Source: JBBIOI01 sp037443425
GTDB lineage: Bacteria > Desulfobacterota > BSN033 > UBA1163
DNA length: 45,101 nt
Direction of reading: 5' to 3'
Assembly: GCA_037443425.1 (NCBI GenBank)
Contig: JBBIOI010000011.1
Coordinates: forward strand, 1 to 45,101
In this document: one piece after another, positions 24,975-32,776 of the stretch
Layout: each line of letters starts with the position of its first letter
Numbering within the stretch: the stretch's first letter is position 1
Program-made: the position numbers and the translations under genes
The notes under the pieces: generated by a model
What the model was told of the DNA's origin: nothing
Seen by the model: only the letters and a program-made list of their open reading frames with translations
The model's database searches: none

Positions 24975-25001
24975 ATGAATTTATCCCTTTGAAAAATTCA
25001 T
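24975..25001. promoter_or_regulatory. palindrome in the amidohydrolase/liv divergent gap
   Basis: ATGAATTT at 24975-24982 and its complement AAATTCAT at 24994-25001 form an 8-bp inverted repeat with an 11-base spacer. It lies in the 287-bp gap between the divergent amidohydrolase and livG genes, a suitable place for an operator bound by a dimeric repressor. The remainder of the gap is AT-rich, with an isolated TATAAT at 25111-25116 lacking a clear -35. Function is inferred. Confidence 0.35.
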
Positions 25002-25193
25002 AGGGTCATGGTCTCCATATTTTCTATCATGAGAGACTAATAAAAAATTTGAGATCCTAACTTTTTTATAATTCCTCTTGAAAAAAAATTTATTTTTTGA
25101 TAGAAACTTTTATAATTTTTTAACATAAGGGGTGGTTTTAAACCTTTTCCAAAAAGTCCTAACCCAAAACATAAAGGAAAGGGATTCTTTATA

Positions 25194-26003
25194 ATGACCA
25201 ATAAAGATGAAGTGATTCTTAAGGTTGATGATGTTTTTATGGCCTTTGGTGGTGTTCAGGCCCTTATGGGTGTCAGTTTCGAAGTAAAAAAAGGAGAGAT
25301 ATTTTCAATTATAGGTCCAAATGGAGCAGGAAAAACAGTTTTACTTAATTGTATAAATGGGATCTACTACCCCCAAAGAGGTCATATATACTTTGAAGGA
25401 AAGGAGATAACAAAATTAAAACCACATCAAAGGGCAAAGCTTGGGATCTCTCGGACATTTCAGAAGATAGAACTCTTTAAAGGAGCAACAGTACTTGATA
25501 ACATTAGACTTGGCCGTCATATACATCTTAAATCTGGTCTAATTAGTGGGTCTATATATCTTGGAAAAACAGCCAGGGAAGAGATAGAACATAGAGATTT
25601 TATCGAAAGGGAGATTATCGATTTGCTCGAGATTGCACACATAAGGGACAAGATTGTTGGTATGCTTCCTTATGGCCTTCAAAAGAGAGTCGAACTGGCA
25701 AGGGCATTGGCCCTTAATCCAAAGATTATTTTACTGGATGAACCTCTTGCAGGCCTTAATTTAGAAGAAGTAGAGGATATGGCACGTTTTATTTTGGATA
25801 TAAATGAAGAAAAGAGGTGGCAAATTACTTGTATCTTAGTTGAACATGACATGGGTGTTGTTATGGATATTTCCCATAGGGTTATCGCGCTAAACTTTGG
25901 AGAAAAGATTGCAGAAGGAACGCCTGATGATATACAGAACAATCCAAAGGTAATCAAGGCATATCTCGGAGAAACTGAGGATCTCTATGTCACACGAAGA
26001 TAA
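25194..26003 (+). CDS. livG: branched-chain-type ABC importer ATPase, LivG-like
   Basis: A 269-residue ABC ATPase of the HAAT family. Walker A is GPNGAGKTVLLN, the signature region is LPYGLQKRVELARAL (the LivG form of LSGGQ), Walker B is IILLDEPLAGLN, and the switch histidine lies in VEHDMGVVM. It pairs with LivF (31317) to power import through LivHM. In bacteria with this gene layout such importers often carry carboxylic or aromatic acids rather than amino acids. Its last 17 bases overlap the start of the acyl-CoA synthetase gene. Confidence 0.92.
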   Translation: MTNKDEVILKVDDVFMAFGGVQALMGVSFEVKKGEIFSIIGPNGAGKTVLLNCINGIYYPQRGHIYFEGKEITKLKPHQRAKLGISRTFQKIELFKGATVLDNIRLGRHIHLKSGLISGSIYLGKTAREEIEHRDFIEREIIDLLEIAHIRDKIVGMLPYGLQKRVELARALALNPKIILLDEPLAGLNLEEVEDMARFILDINEEKRWQITCILVEHDMGVVMDISHRVIALNFGEKIAEGTPDDIQNNPKVIKAYLGETEDLYVTRR

Positions 26004-27921
26004 TATCAAGACATTTCAGATCACTAAAGACCTTACTATCCCAAAACTGTTCGTGAGGGCAGCAAAAAGATACTGGGATAAAAAAGTAGCAATGAGAGAA
26101 AAAGAGTACGGGATCTGGATTCCAATCACCTGGAAACAGTACTATGAGAATGTTAAGAAGATTGCCCTCGGTATGGTTTCTCTCGGCCTACAAAAAGGGG
26201 ATAAGGTCGCTATGATTGGCGATAATCGACCTGAGGCCTTATGGGCTGAAATGGCAGCAATGTGTGTGGGTGCTATAGGAGTATGGCTATTTCAGGACTC
26301 TTTGATTGACGAGGTCCAATATATAATCGATCATTCAGACGCAAAATTGATGGTTGGCGAAGGGCAAGAAGAGGTCGATAAATACCTTATGATAAAAGAT
26401 AAATGCCCAAAACTGATCAAGATGATATGGGATGATGAAAAGGGGATGAGAAACTACGATGACCCTACTCTTATAAGTCTTAAAGAGGTTATGAGGATTG
26501 GTGAAACCCTCGAAAAGAAGGAACCAGGCCTCTTTGAGGATATGATCGCAAAGGGTAAAGGGGACGATGTATGCCTCTTATTTTATACTTCAGGCACAAC
26601 AGCCCTTCCAAAAGGTGCCCTTCTCACCCACTATAATATGCTTTCGATGGGACGTAATCTTATGAGGGTTGATCCATATTATGAGACTGATGATTTCGTA
26701 TCATATCTACCATTTGCATGGATTGGGGAACAGATGATGTCCATTTCTTGTGGTATTCAGGCTGGTTTTACATTAAACTTTCCTGAAGAACCCGAGACTG
26801 CCCAGGAAAACATCCGTGAAATAGGCCCTCACATGATGTTTGCCCCTCCAAGGATATATGAGCAAATGGTTCGAAATATCCAGGTAAAATATCTTGATTC
26901 TTCCTACCTAAAAAGGAAGTCCTATGAGTTAGCTATGAAGATTGGCTACAAGGTTGCGGACCTTAAATTTGCAAAAAAGACTATACCCTGGTATCTAAGG
27001 CTTATTAATTTCTTAGCCTATATTGGAGTTCATAAAAAATTGAAGGATCACCTTGGTCTTTCAAGGATTAGATACACTTATACAGGTGGAGCAGCAATGG
27101 GACCCGATCACTTTCGTTTCTTTCATGCAATAGGTGTAAACTTAAAACAGATTTATGGACAGACAGAAATAGCTGGAATCTCAGTTCTCCATAGAGATCA
27201 GGACATTAAGTTTGATACAGTGGGTAAACCCATTCCTGAAACCGAGATAAGAATTACACCCGATGGAGAAATCATTTCAAAAAGTCCATCAGTCTTTGCT
27301 GGCTATTATAAAATGCCTGAAGAGACATCTAAGACATTAAGAGATGGATGGCTTTATTCAGGAGATACAGGATTTATTGATAATGATGGACATTTAGTTG
27401 TCTTTGATAGGACAAAAGATGTAATGAAACTTAGTGATGGAACAAAATTTGCTCCACAATACCTTGAGACACGTCTTAAATTCAGCCCCTTTATTAAAGA
27501 TGTATGGGCTATCGGAGACAGTAGGCCATATGTTACCTGTGTAATATGTATTGATTATAGTGTAGTTGGAAAATGGGCAGATGATCGAAATATAGCCTAC
27601 AGTAGTTATCAAGAACTTTCTCAAAACCCTGAAGTCTATGAACTTATCAAGGATGAGATTAAGAAGATAAATAAAGATTTACCACCTGCGGCAAGGATTA
27701 AAAAATTTATCAATCTTTATAAAGAATTCGATCCTGATGATGACGAACTCACAAGGACTCGAAAACTAAGAAGGGCCTTTGTTGAAGAAAGGTATAAAGA
27801 GATTGTAAAAGGACTATATTCAAAAGCAGATAATATCCATATTGATACAACTATTACCTATGAGGATGGAAGGGTTGCAAGGATAAATACAGATCTTAGA
27901 GTCATGGAAATTCCTGACTAA
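25987..27921 (+). CDS. long-chain-type acyl-CoA synthetase (AMP-forming)
   Basis: A 644-residue adenylate-forming ligase activating a carboxylate to its CoA thioester with ATP. The phosphate-binding loop is FYTSGTTALPKGALLTH at about residue 200; later motifs are YTGGAAMGPDHFRFF, IYGQTEIAGIS and the hinge region SGDTGFIDNDGHLVVFDRTKD, in shorter quoted form YSGDTGFIDNDG. It is of the FadD/long-chain (AMP-binding, class 15-type) length. The start ATG 25987 lies inside livG with GAGG six bases upstream, so uptake and activation are translationally linked. Its substrate is presumably the acid imported by the surrounding ABC system. Confidence 0.92.
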   Translation: MSHEDNIKTFQITKDLTIPKLFVRAAKRYWDKKVAMREKEYGIWIPITWKQYYENVKKIALGMVSLGLQKGDKVAMIGDNRPEALWAEMAAMCVGAIGVWLFQDSLIDEVQYIIDHSDAKLMVGEGQEEVDKYLMIKDKCPKLIKMIWDDEKGMRNYDDPTLISLKEVMRIGETLEKKEPGLFEDMIAKGKGDDVCLLFYTSGTTALPKGALLTHYNMLSMGRNLMRVDPYYETDDFVSYLPFAWIGEQMMSISCGIQAGFTLNFPEEPETAQENIREIGPHMMFAPPRIYEQMVRNIQVKYLDSSYLKRKSYELAMKIGYKVADLKFAKKTIPWYLRLINFLAYIGVHKKLKDHLGLSRIRYTYTGGAAMGPDHFRFFHAIGVNLKQIYGQTEIAGISVLHRDQDIKFDTVGKPIPETEIRITPDGEIISKSPSVFAGYYKMPEETSKTLRDGWLYSGDTGFIDNDGHLVVFDRTKDVMKLSDGTKFAPQYLETRLKFSPFIKDVWAIGDSRPYVTCVICIDYSVVGKWADDRNIAYSSYQELSQNPEVYELIKDEIKKINKDLPPAARIKKFINLYKEFDPDDDELTRTRKLRRAFVEERYKEIVKGLYSKADNIHIDTTITYEDGRVARINTDLRVMEIPD

Positions 27922-27952
27922 GAAAACTTCCACGGTAAACAAGGAGGATCTT

Positions 27953-28837
27953 ATGGAGCTATTCTTACAACTCTTAATAACAGGAATATTGGTGGGAAGT
28001 ATATATGCCCTTGTTGCCTTGGGTTGGACTTTAATCTATAAATGTTCTGGAGTATTAAATCTTGCAATGGGGGAGCTCACCCTCATTGGTGCCTATGTTT
28101 GTCTTACGTTCTATCAATTGGGGATTCCTTTCATCCCTGCGTTAGTATTGACGATCATCGTTGGCTTTATATTGGGAATTCTTACAGAGATTATTTTTCT
28201 AAGACCAATGATCGGAGAACCTGTATTGAGCGTTATCATGGTTACTGTTGGACTATCCTTCTTTTTTAAAGGTATTATTGAACTAATCTGGGGAACAGAT
28301 ACTAAGGTCTTTCACCCTCCTGTATTTCCAATCGAACCCATATTTTTAGGAAAGATTGTTGTTGGACAAGTATATCTTTGGGCATTTATTGCATCCATTG
28401 TGCTTTTAATTGGATTCGTAGCCTTTTTTAAATATACTAAATGGGGACTTTCGATGCAGGCGACTGCTGATGATGAGATGGCTGCACTCTCATTGGGTGT
28501 AAATGCCAAGATTGTTTATGCACTTGCATGGGCAATTGCGTTTATGGCATCAGGAGTTGGTGGCACTCTGCTCGGGAATATAAATGGACTAAATATCTCA
28601 GTTGGATATCTTGGACTCTTGGTCCTTCCAGCAGTAGTCCTTGGAGGGTTAAATTCTATACCTGGAGCCATTGTCGGGGGACTTATCATAGGTGTTCTTC
28701 AAAACTTAGCTGATGGATATCTTAGTAGATACACACCAGGTGGTGTAAAGGATGTTTTTCCATTTGCTGTAATGGTCGTTATCCTTTTATTTAAACCTTA
28801 TGGGCTCTGGGGCTGGATAAGAATAGAGAGGGTATAG
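27953..28837 (+). CDS. livH: branched-chain-type ABC permease, LivH-like
   Basis: A 294-residue permease with about eight hydrophobic helices. Typical LivH features are LLITGILVGSIYALVALGWT, GVLNLAMGELTLIGAY and the cytoplasmic coupling loop ATADDEMAALSLGVNAKIVY, then VLGGLNSIPGAIVGGLIIGV. It forms the membrane channel with LivM, encoded ten bases downstream. An AAGGAGG site precedes ATG 27953. Confidence 0.93.
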   Translation: MELFLQLLITGILVGSIYALVALGWTLIYKCSGVLNLAMGELTLIGAYVCLTFYQLGIPFIPALVLTIIVGFILGILTEIIFLRPMIGEPVLSVIMVTVGLSFFFKGIIELIWGTDTKVFHPPVFPIEPIFLGKIVVGQVYLWAFIASIVLLIGFVAFFKYTKWGLSMQATADDEMAALSLGVNAKIVYALAWAIAFMASGVGGTLLGNINGLNISVGYLGLLVLPAVVLGGLNSIPGAIVGGLIIGVLQNLADGYLSRYTPGGVKDVFPFAVMVVILLFKPYGLWGWIRIERV

Positions 28838-28847
28838 GGAGGTTTAA

Positions 28848-29942
28848 ATGGGTTATAGACCTTGTGGTGTTTATCATCAACATTACCGCCAGGACCATGC
28901 ATGGTGGCAAACAAGATTTGTATGGGGAAAGATGATTCTCCTCTTTATTACGGTATTTTATCTAATACCAAGATTTTCGGGTCTATACCTTATATCTATT
29001 GCAAATGTTATAGGTTATACAATCCTTTCAGCAATGGGGGTACAGCTTCTTATTGGTTATTGCGGGCAGGTCACTTTGGGCCATGCTGCATTTCTCGCAG
29101 TCGGGGCATATACGTGTACCCTCCTAATGCTTCAACTTCATGTCCCCTATATAATAGCTCTTTTTATAGGAGGAATCGCAGGCGGACTATGGTGTGTGCT
29201 TTTCGGTCTTCCCTCCGCACGCGTGAAGGGATTCTATCTAATCATGACAACCATGGCAGCACAATTTATAACCGTTGAATTTTTTATTACCCAATATGTC
29301 AGTCAGATTGGTGGTAGGGGGGTAGCCTTTTCTATACCTCCAGGAACTGTAAAGATTGGACCATGGGTAATAAAATCTGATACCGATGTATACTATATCA
29401 TGGTAACATTAGTGGTATTATGTAATATTGGAATGGCTAATCTTTTAAGGTCAAAGGTTGGAAGGGCTTGGATTGCTATAAGAGATAATGATATTGCAGC
29501 TGAAGCACTTGGAGTCAATATAGTTTATTACAAACTCCTTGCCTTCTTCGTTGCTGGCTTTCTCGGAGGTATTGCAGGGGCATTCTGGATCACATCTCTT
29601 GCTGCAGTAAGTCCAGAACATTTTCACTTCAGCTGGTCTCTCTGGTTGGTTGGGGTCATCCTGATAGGAGGTGTTGGAAGTCTTTATGGAACCATATTTG
29701 GTGCAATGTTTATGACGCTCGTTCCTGAAGGTCTAAAATTCCTGATATTCACGCTCACACAGAGCCCCTTTTTCTTAGACCTTATGCCTTTTTTACCACA
29801 TCTTCTTGAAAAATTTCTTTATGTAAAAGAGGCAGCATTTGGCCTGGCAATAGCCTTATTTCTCATTTATGAGCCAAATGGATTGTCTTATAGATGGTGG
29901 CAAATAAAGAATTATTTTAATCTATGGCCATTTTCATATTGA
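28848..29942 (+). CDS. livM: branched-chain-type ABC permease, LivM-like
   Basis: A 364-residue permease, the LivH partner. The core has MGVQLLIGYCGQVTLGHAAF, GLPSARVKGFYLIMTTMA, AWIAIRDNDIAAEALGVN and ILIGGVGSLYGTIFGA. Before the first helix there is a hydrophilic extension of about 30 residues (PCGVYHQHYRQDHAWW) of a kind I recall from other LivM proteins of acid-uptake operons. GGGAGG precedes ATG 28848. Confidence 0.93.
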   Translation: MGYRPCGVYHQHYRQDHAWWQTRFVWGKMILLFITVFYLIPRFSGLYLISIANVIGYTILSAMGVQLLIGYCGQVTLGHAAFLAVGAYTCTLLMLQLHVPYIIALFIGGIAGGLWCVLFGLPSARVKGFYLIMTTMAAQFITVEFFITQYVSQIGGRGVAFSIPPGTVKIGPWVIKSDTDVYYIMVTLVVLCNIGMANLLRSKVGRAWIAIRDNDIAAEALGVNIVYYKLLAFFVAGFLGGIAGAFWITSLAAVSPEHFHFSWSLWLVGVILIGGVGSLYGTIFGAMFMTLVPEGLKFLIFTLTQSPFFLDLMPFLPHLLEKFLYVKEAAFGLAIALFLIYEPNGLSYRWWQIKNYFNLWPFSY

Positions 29943-29975
29943 ACCTGCGAGACTAACTTTGAGGAAGGGGGTGAG

Positions 29976-30038
29976 ATGTTAAGTTTAGAAAAATATGATA
30001 GCTCATTTTTTTTCAAAAATAAAACAGGAGGTGAATGA
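29976..30038 (+). CDS. possible 20-residue leader ORF before livK
   Basis: A short frame, MLSLEKYDSSFFFKNKTGGE, starts at ATG 29976 directly after an excellent ribosome-binding tract (GGAAGGGGGTGAG). Its TGA stop overlaps an in-frame ATG of the next gene (ATGA at 30035-30038), and its last codons contain the livK ribosome-binding site. It could be a leader peptide coupling LivK synthesis to upstream translation, or a chance frame. There is no similarity to a known peptide. Confidence 0.3.
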   Translation: MLSLEKYDSSFFFKNKTGGE

Positions 30039-30040
30039 AT

Positions 30041-31294
30041 ATGGGAAAAAGGATTTTAGGCATTTTTGTCTTAATCATTTTAACCTATGTATCTATTGGA
30101 TCTAATGGATTTTGTCAGGAAGTAAGACTTGGGGCACTTCAGGACACAACTGGTGCAACCTCTGATGTTGGAAAGGATGAGGCATTAGGAGTCAGAGAAG
30201 CAGTTCAATATTACAATGATACTGGTGGTATAAATGGGAAAAAGATAAGATTATTTCAGTATGACTATGGATACCGTGTTCCAGAGGCGATTACTACTTA
30301 TAAGAGATTTAGAGATTATGATAAAGTCGTAATGGTACTTGGATGGGGAACAGGAGATACAGAAGCACTCTCTCCCACTATAAATGCTGATAAGATGCCA
30401 TTTCTCTCAAGCTCATTTTCTGGTCACCTTTGTGACCCAAAGAAGACTCCATACAATTTTGTTTATGGAACTGACTATTCAACCAATGCAAGAGGTGCCA
30501 TAACCTATTGGTATGAAGAGATTTGGAAAAAAGATCCAAAGTGGAAAGATCTGAGGGGAAAAGGTGTAAAACCAAAATTCGTATGCTTTATGGATACATC
30601 CTCACCGTATGCAACAGCTCCTATCAAGGCAATAAAGGACCAGGCAGCTTTACTTGGATTTGAAATAGGTCCAGATCAACATGTATCACTCACAGCGCTC
30701 GATACCAAGAGTCAGGTAATTGCAGCAAAAAGTTTTGGTGCAAATCTTGTTTGGCATGGTAATACAACCATGTCAGTATCTGCAGCACTTAAAGATTCAT
30801 ATGCGTTGGGGTTTAAAGCCGACCATATCATTAACAATTGGGGATTTGACGAAAACCTCCCAAAATTGGCAGGCCCTGCAGCTGAAGGAGCTATCGGTCT
30901 TCTTGCCTGTGCACTTTTTATAGATGAATATCCAGCTAAAAAGACAGTAGTCGATTATTGTAAAAAATTAAACCCTGGAGTCCCTCTCGAAAATCGTCTG
31001 ATTCGAACAGTTCAGGGTTGGGTGAAAGTAACCCTTGCAGTAGAAGCAATGAAAATAGCTGATAAGGCAGGAAAACTAAACGGTCCTGGAATTAAAGAGG
31101 CATTTGAATCTTTTAGAAACTGGGATGGATTGAAAAAGTTTGGAGGCCAGCTTGTTACCATTACTCCAACTGATCATCGCTATAGCTCGGTTGTACGGAT
31201 TGGAAGGGTTATTCAAGGAAGACCAAGGACAGTCGCCGAGATCGACATGAAGGCAAAATTCCCTGATAAATGGGCTAGCTGGTTAGGATGGTAG
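30041..31294 (+). CDS. livK: periplasmic substrate-binding protein of the LIV-type importer
   Basis: A binding protein of about 417 residues (Peripla_BP_6 type). A signal peptide is evident (MGKRILGIFVLIILTYVSIG, cleavage likely after SNGFCQ), followed by VRLGALQDTTGATSDVGKDE and the ligand-domain GGINGKKIRLFQYDYGY. It captures the substrate for LivHMGF. I chose ATG 30041, nine bases after AGGAGG; an ATG at 30035 adds two residues and overlaps the stop of a possible leader ORF. Ligand identity cannot be read; the neighbouring CoA ligases suggest an organic acid. Confidence 0.92.
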   Translation: MGKRILGIFVLIILTYVSIGSNGFCQEVRLGALQDTTGATSDVGKDEALGVREAVQYYNDTGGINGKKIRLFQYDYGYRVPEAITTYKRFRDYDKVVMVLGWGTGDTEALSPTINADKMPFLSSSFSGHLCDPKKTPYNFVYGTDYSTNARGAITYWYEEIWKKDPKWKDLRGKGVKPKFVCFMDTSSPYATAPIKAIKDQAALLGFEIGPDQHVSLTALDTKSQVIAAKSFGANLVWHGNTTMSVSAALKDSYALGFKADHIINNWGFDENLPKLAGPAAEGAIGLLACALFIDEYPAKKTVVDYCKKLNPGVPLENRLIRTVQGWVKVTLAVEAMKIADKAGKLNGPGIKEAFESFRNWDGLKKFGGQLVTITPTDHRYSSVVRIGRVIQGRPRTVAEIDMKAKFPDKWASWLGW

Positions 31295-31316
31295 GATTTA
31301 TAAAAAGGAGACAAGA

Positions 31317-32135
31317 TTGGAAAAAGGAAATGCTGATATTATTCTAAAGCTTAATAATGTTGAAGTAATGTATCATGAGGTTATCCTCGTTTTAAAAGGT
31401 GTATCGATTGATATACCTGATGGAGGAATTGTCTCTCTGCTTGGTGCAAATGGCGCGGGGAAATCAACAACCCTGAAGGCTATTTCAGGTCTCCTTAAGC
31501 ATGAGGACGGTGAGGTGACTGACGGAAGCATTGAATTTATGGGAGAAAAGATTCATCACCTATCAGCTGAAGAAGTTGCCAAGAGAGGGATCTTCCAGAT
31601 TATAGAGGGTCGAAGGGTCTTTGAGCATCTTACTGTAGAAGAAAACCTTCGCGTTGGAGCTCATCTTAGAAGTGGTGGCTCAAATATAAGAGAGAGACTT
31701 GAGATGATATACCAATATTTCCCGAGGTTGATCGATCTAAAGAATGTCATGGCTGGGTTTATAAGTGGTGGAGAACAGCAGATGACCGTAATTGGAAGGG
31801 CCCTTATGGCAGAGCCAAAACTCATGCTTCTTGATGAACCATCTATGGGACTTGCCCCCATGCTTATAAAAGAGATATTCGAAATTATTAAACGACTAAA
31901 TAATGAAGAGCGAATACCAATGCTTCTGGTCGAACAGAATGTAAAACTTGCCTTGAATATATCCTCTTATGGTTACGTTTTAGAAAATGGAAGACTTGTG
32001 ATGCATGGGACATCTGAGAAACTGAGTGAAAATCCTGATATAAGAGATTTTTATCTTGGTCTATCAGATCTCGGTCAAAGAAAGAGTTTCAGACATGTAA
32101 AACATTACAAAAGGAGAAAGAGGTGGCTTACCTAA
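31317..32135 (+). CDS. livF: branched-chain-type ABC importer ATPase, LivF-like
   Basis: A 272-residue ATPase, partner of LivG. Walker A is GANGAGKSTTLK, the signature is ISGGEQQMTVIGRAL, Walker B LMLLDEPSMGLAP and the following VEQNVKLAL. It starts at TTG 31317 with AAGGAG six bases upstream. The C-terminus is extended by a basic tail (RHVKHYKRRKRW) beyond the usual DFYLG end, of unknown significance. Confidence 0.92.
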   Translation: MEKGNADIILKLNNVEVMYHEVILVLKGVSIDIPDGGIVSLLGANGAGKSTTLKAISGLLKHEDGEVTDGSIEFMGEKIHHLSAEEVAKRGIFQIIEGRRVFEHLTVEENLRVGAHLRSGGSNIRERLEMIYQYFPRLIDLKNVMAGFISGGEQQMTVIGRALMAEPKLMLLDEPSMGLAPMLIKEIFEIIKRLNNEERIPMLLVEQNVKLALNISSYGYVLENGRLVMHGTSEKLSENPDIRDFYLGLSDLGQRKSFRHVKHYKRRKRWLT

Positions 32136-32175
32136 GTATATCATAAGAAAAAGTCATAAAAGGAGGTTGACTAAT

Positions 32176-32745
32176 ATGAGAAGAATATTTCTAATGTTAA
32201 TATTATCCACATTTTTAATCTTGGGAATAATTTCCTGTAAACCTGGACTTTTGCCTACAGAAGACGCTGGAAAACCAAGAATAACACTTGAGCGTGTTGA
32301 GATAATGAGCTATTTCCCCTGGGTAGACCTTCCTTCAAGGACTCCACTTGCACTTGGTTTTTTATTTAATATTACCAACCCAAGTGGGCAAAATGTAATG
32401 CTTGATAATATAAAGTTTACAGTCTCCTTTGAGGCCTCTCCCAATAAATATATTGAGATAATAACACCAACTTATTATGATAGGATATTTTTCCCTCCTA
32501 ACACAACGAGTCAATATCGAGTTGTAAGTATAATCGACTCCGCAACGATAAGATTAACGCTTTTAGTCGCTCAAGCACCAAAGATCCAAGAACTGAAGCT
32601 TAATCCAAATGATTTGATAAAAGGCTGGTATTCAAAGATTGGAGATTTTGGTTTTAAGATTAAAGTCTCAGAAGGAATGGCTGTTTTTTCAAGTAAAAGT
32701 GGAGATATATTTGTCCCATTTGAAGGTATATTCCCAAAAAATTAA
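32176..32745 (+). CDS. lipoprotein of unknown function, LEA14/WHy-like
   Basis: A protein of about 189 residues with a lipoprotein signal: a basic start MRRIF, a hydrophobic stretch and the lipobox LGIISCK (Cys at about residue 22). The rest is beta-rich (GFLFNITNPSGQNVMLDNIK, FSVSF-like strands), reminiscent of LEA14/WHy-type immunoglobulin-like folds, though this is a weak resemblance. I start at ATG 32176, nine bases after GGAGG, rather than the TTG at 32167. Being inside the importer operon, it may help outer-membrane or periplasmic delivery of the substrate. Function unknown. Confidence 0.65.
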   Translation: MRRIFLMLILSTFLILGIISCKPGLLPTEDAGKPRITLERVEIMSYFPWVDLPSRTPLALGFLFNITNPSGQNVMLDNIKFTVSFEASPNKYIEIITPTYYDRIFFPPNTTSQYRVVSIIDSATIRLTLLVAQAPKIQELKLNPNDLIKGWYSKIGDFGFKIKVSEGMAVFSSKSGDIFVPFEGIFPKN

Positions 32746-32776
32746 GTAAATAGTAGTTAATGCAGGAGCGAATAGG

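Noticed and set aside
25111..25116. Isolated TATAAT as the livG promoter
   Set aside because: No acceptable -35 element exists 16-18 bases upstream; the nearest TTGATA is only eight bases away, so it was not listed as a promoter.
28848..28935. N-terminal extension of LivM (PCGVYHQHYRQDHAWW) as a novel fused motif
   Set aside because: I recall similar hydrophilic PCG-type starts in other LivM proteins of this type, so it is probably a family trait.
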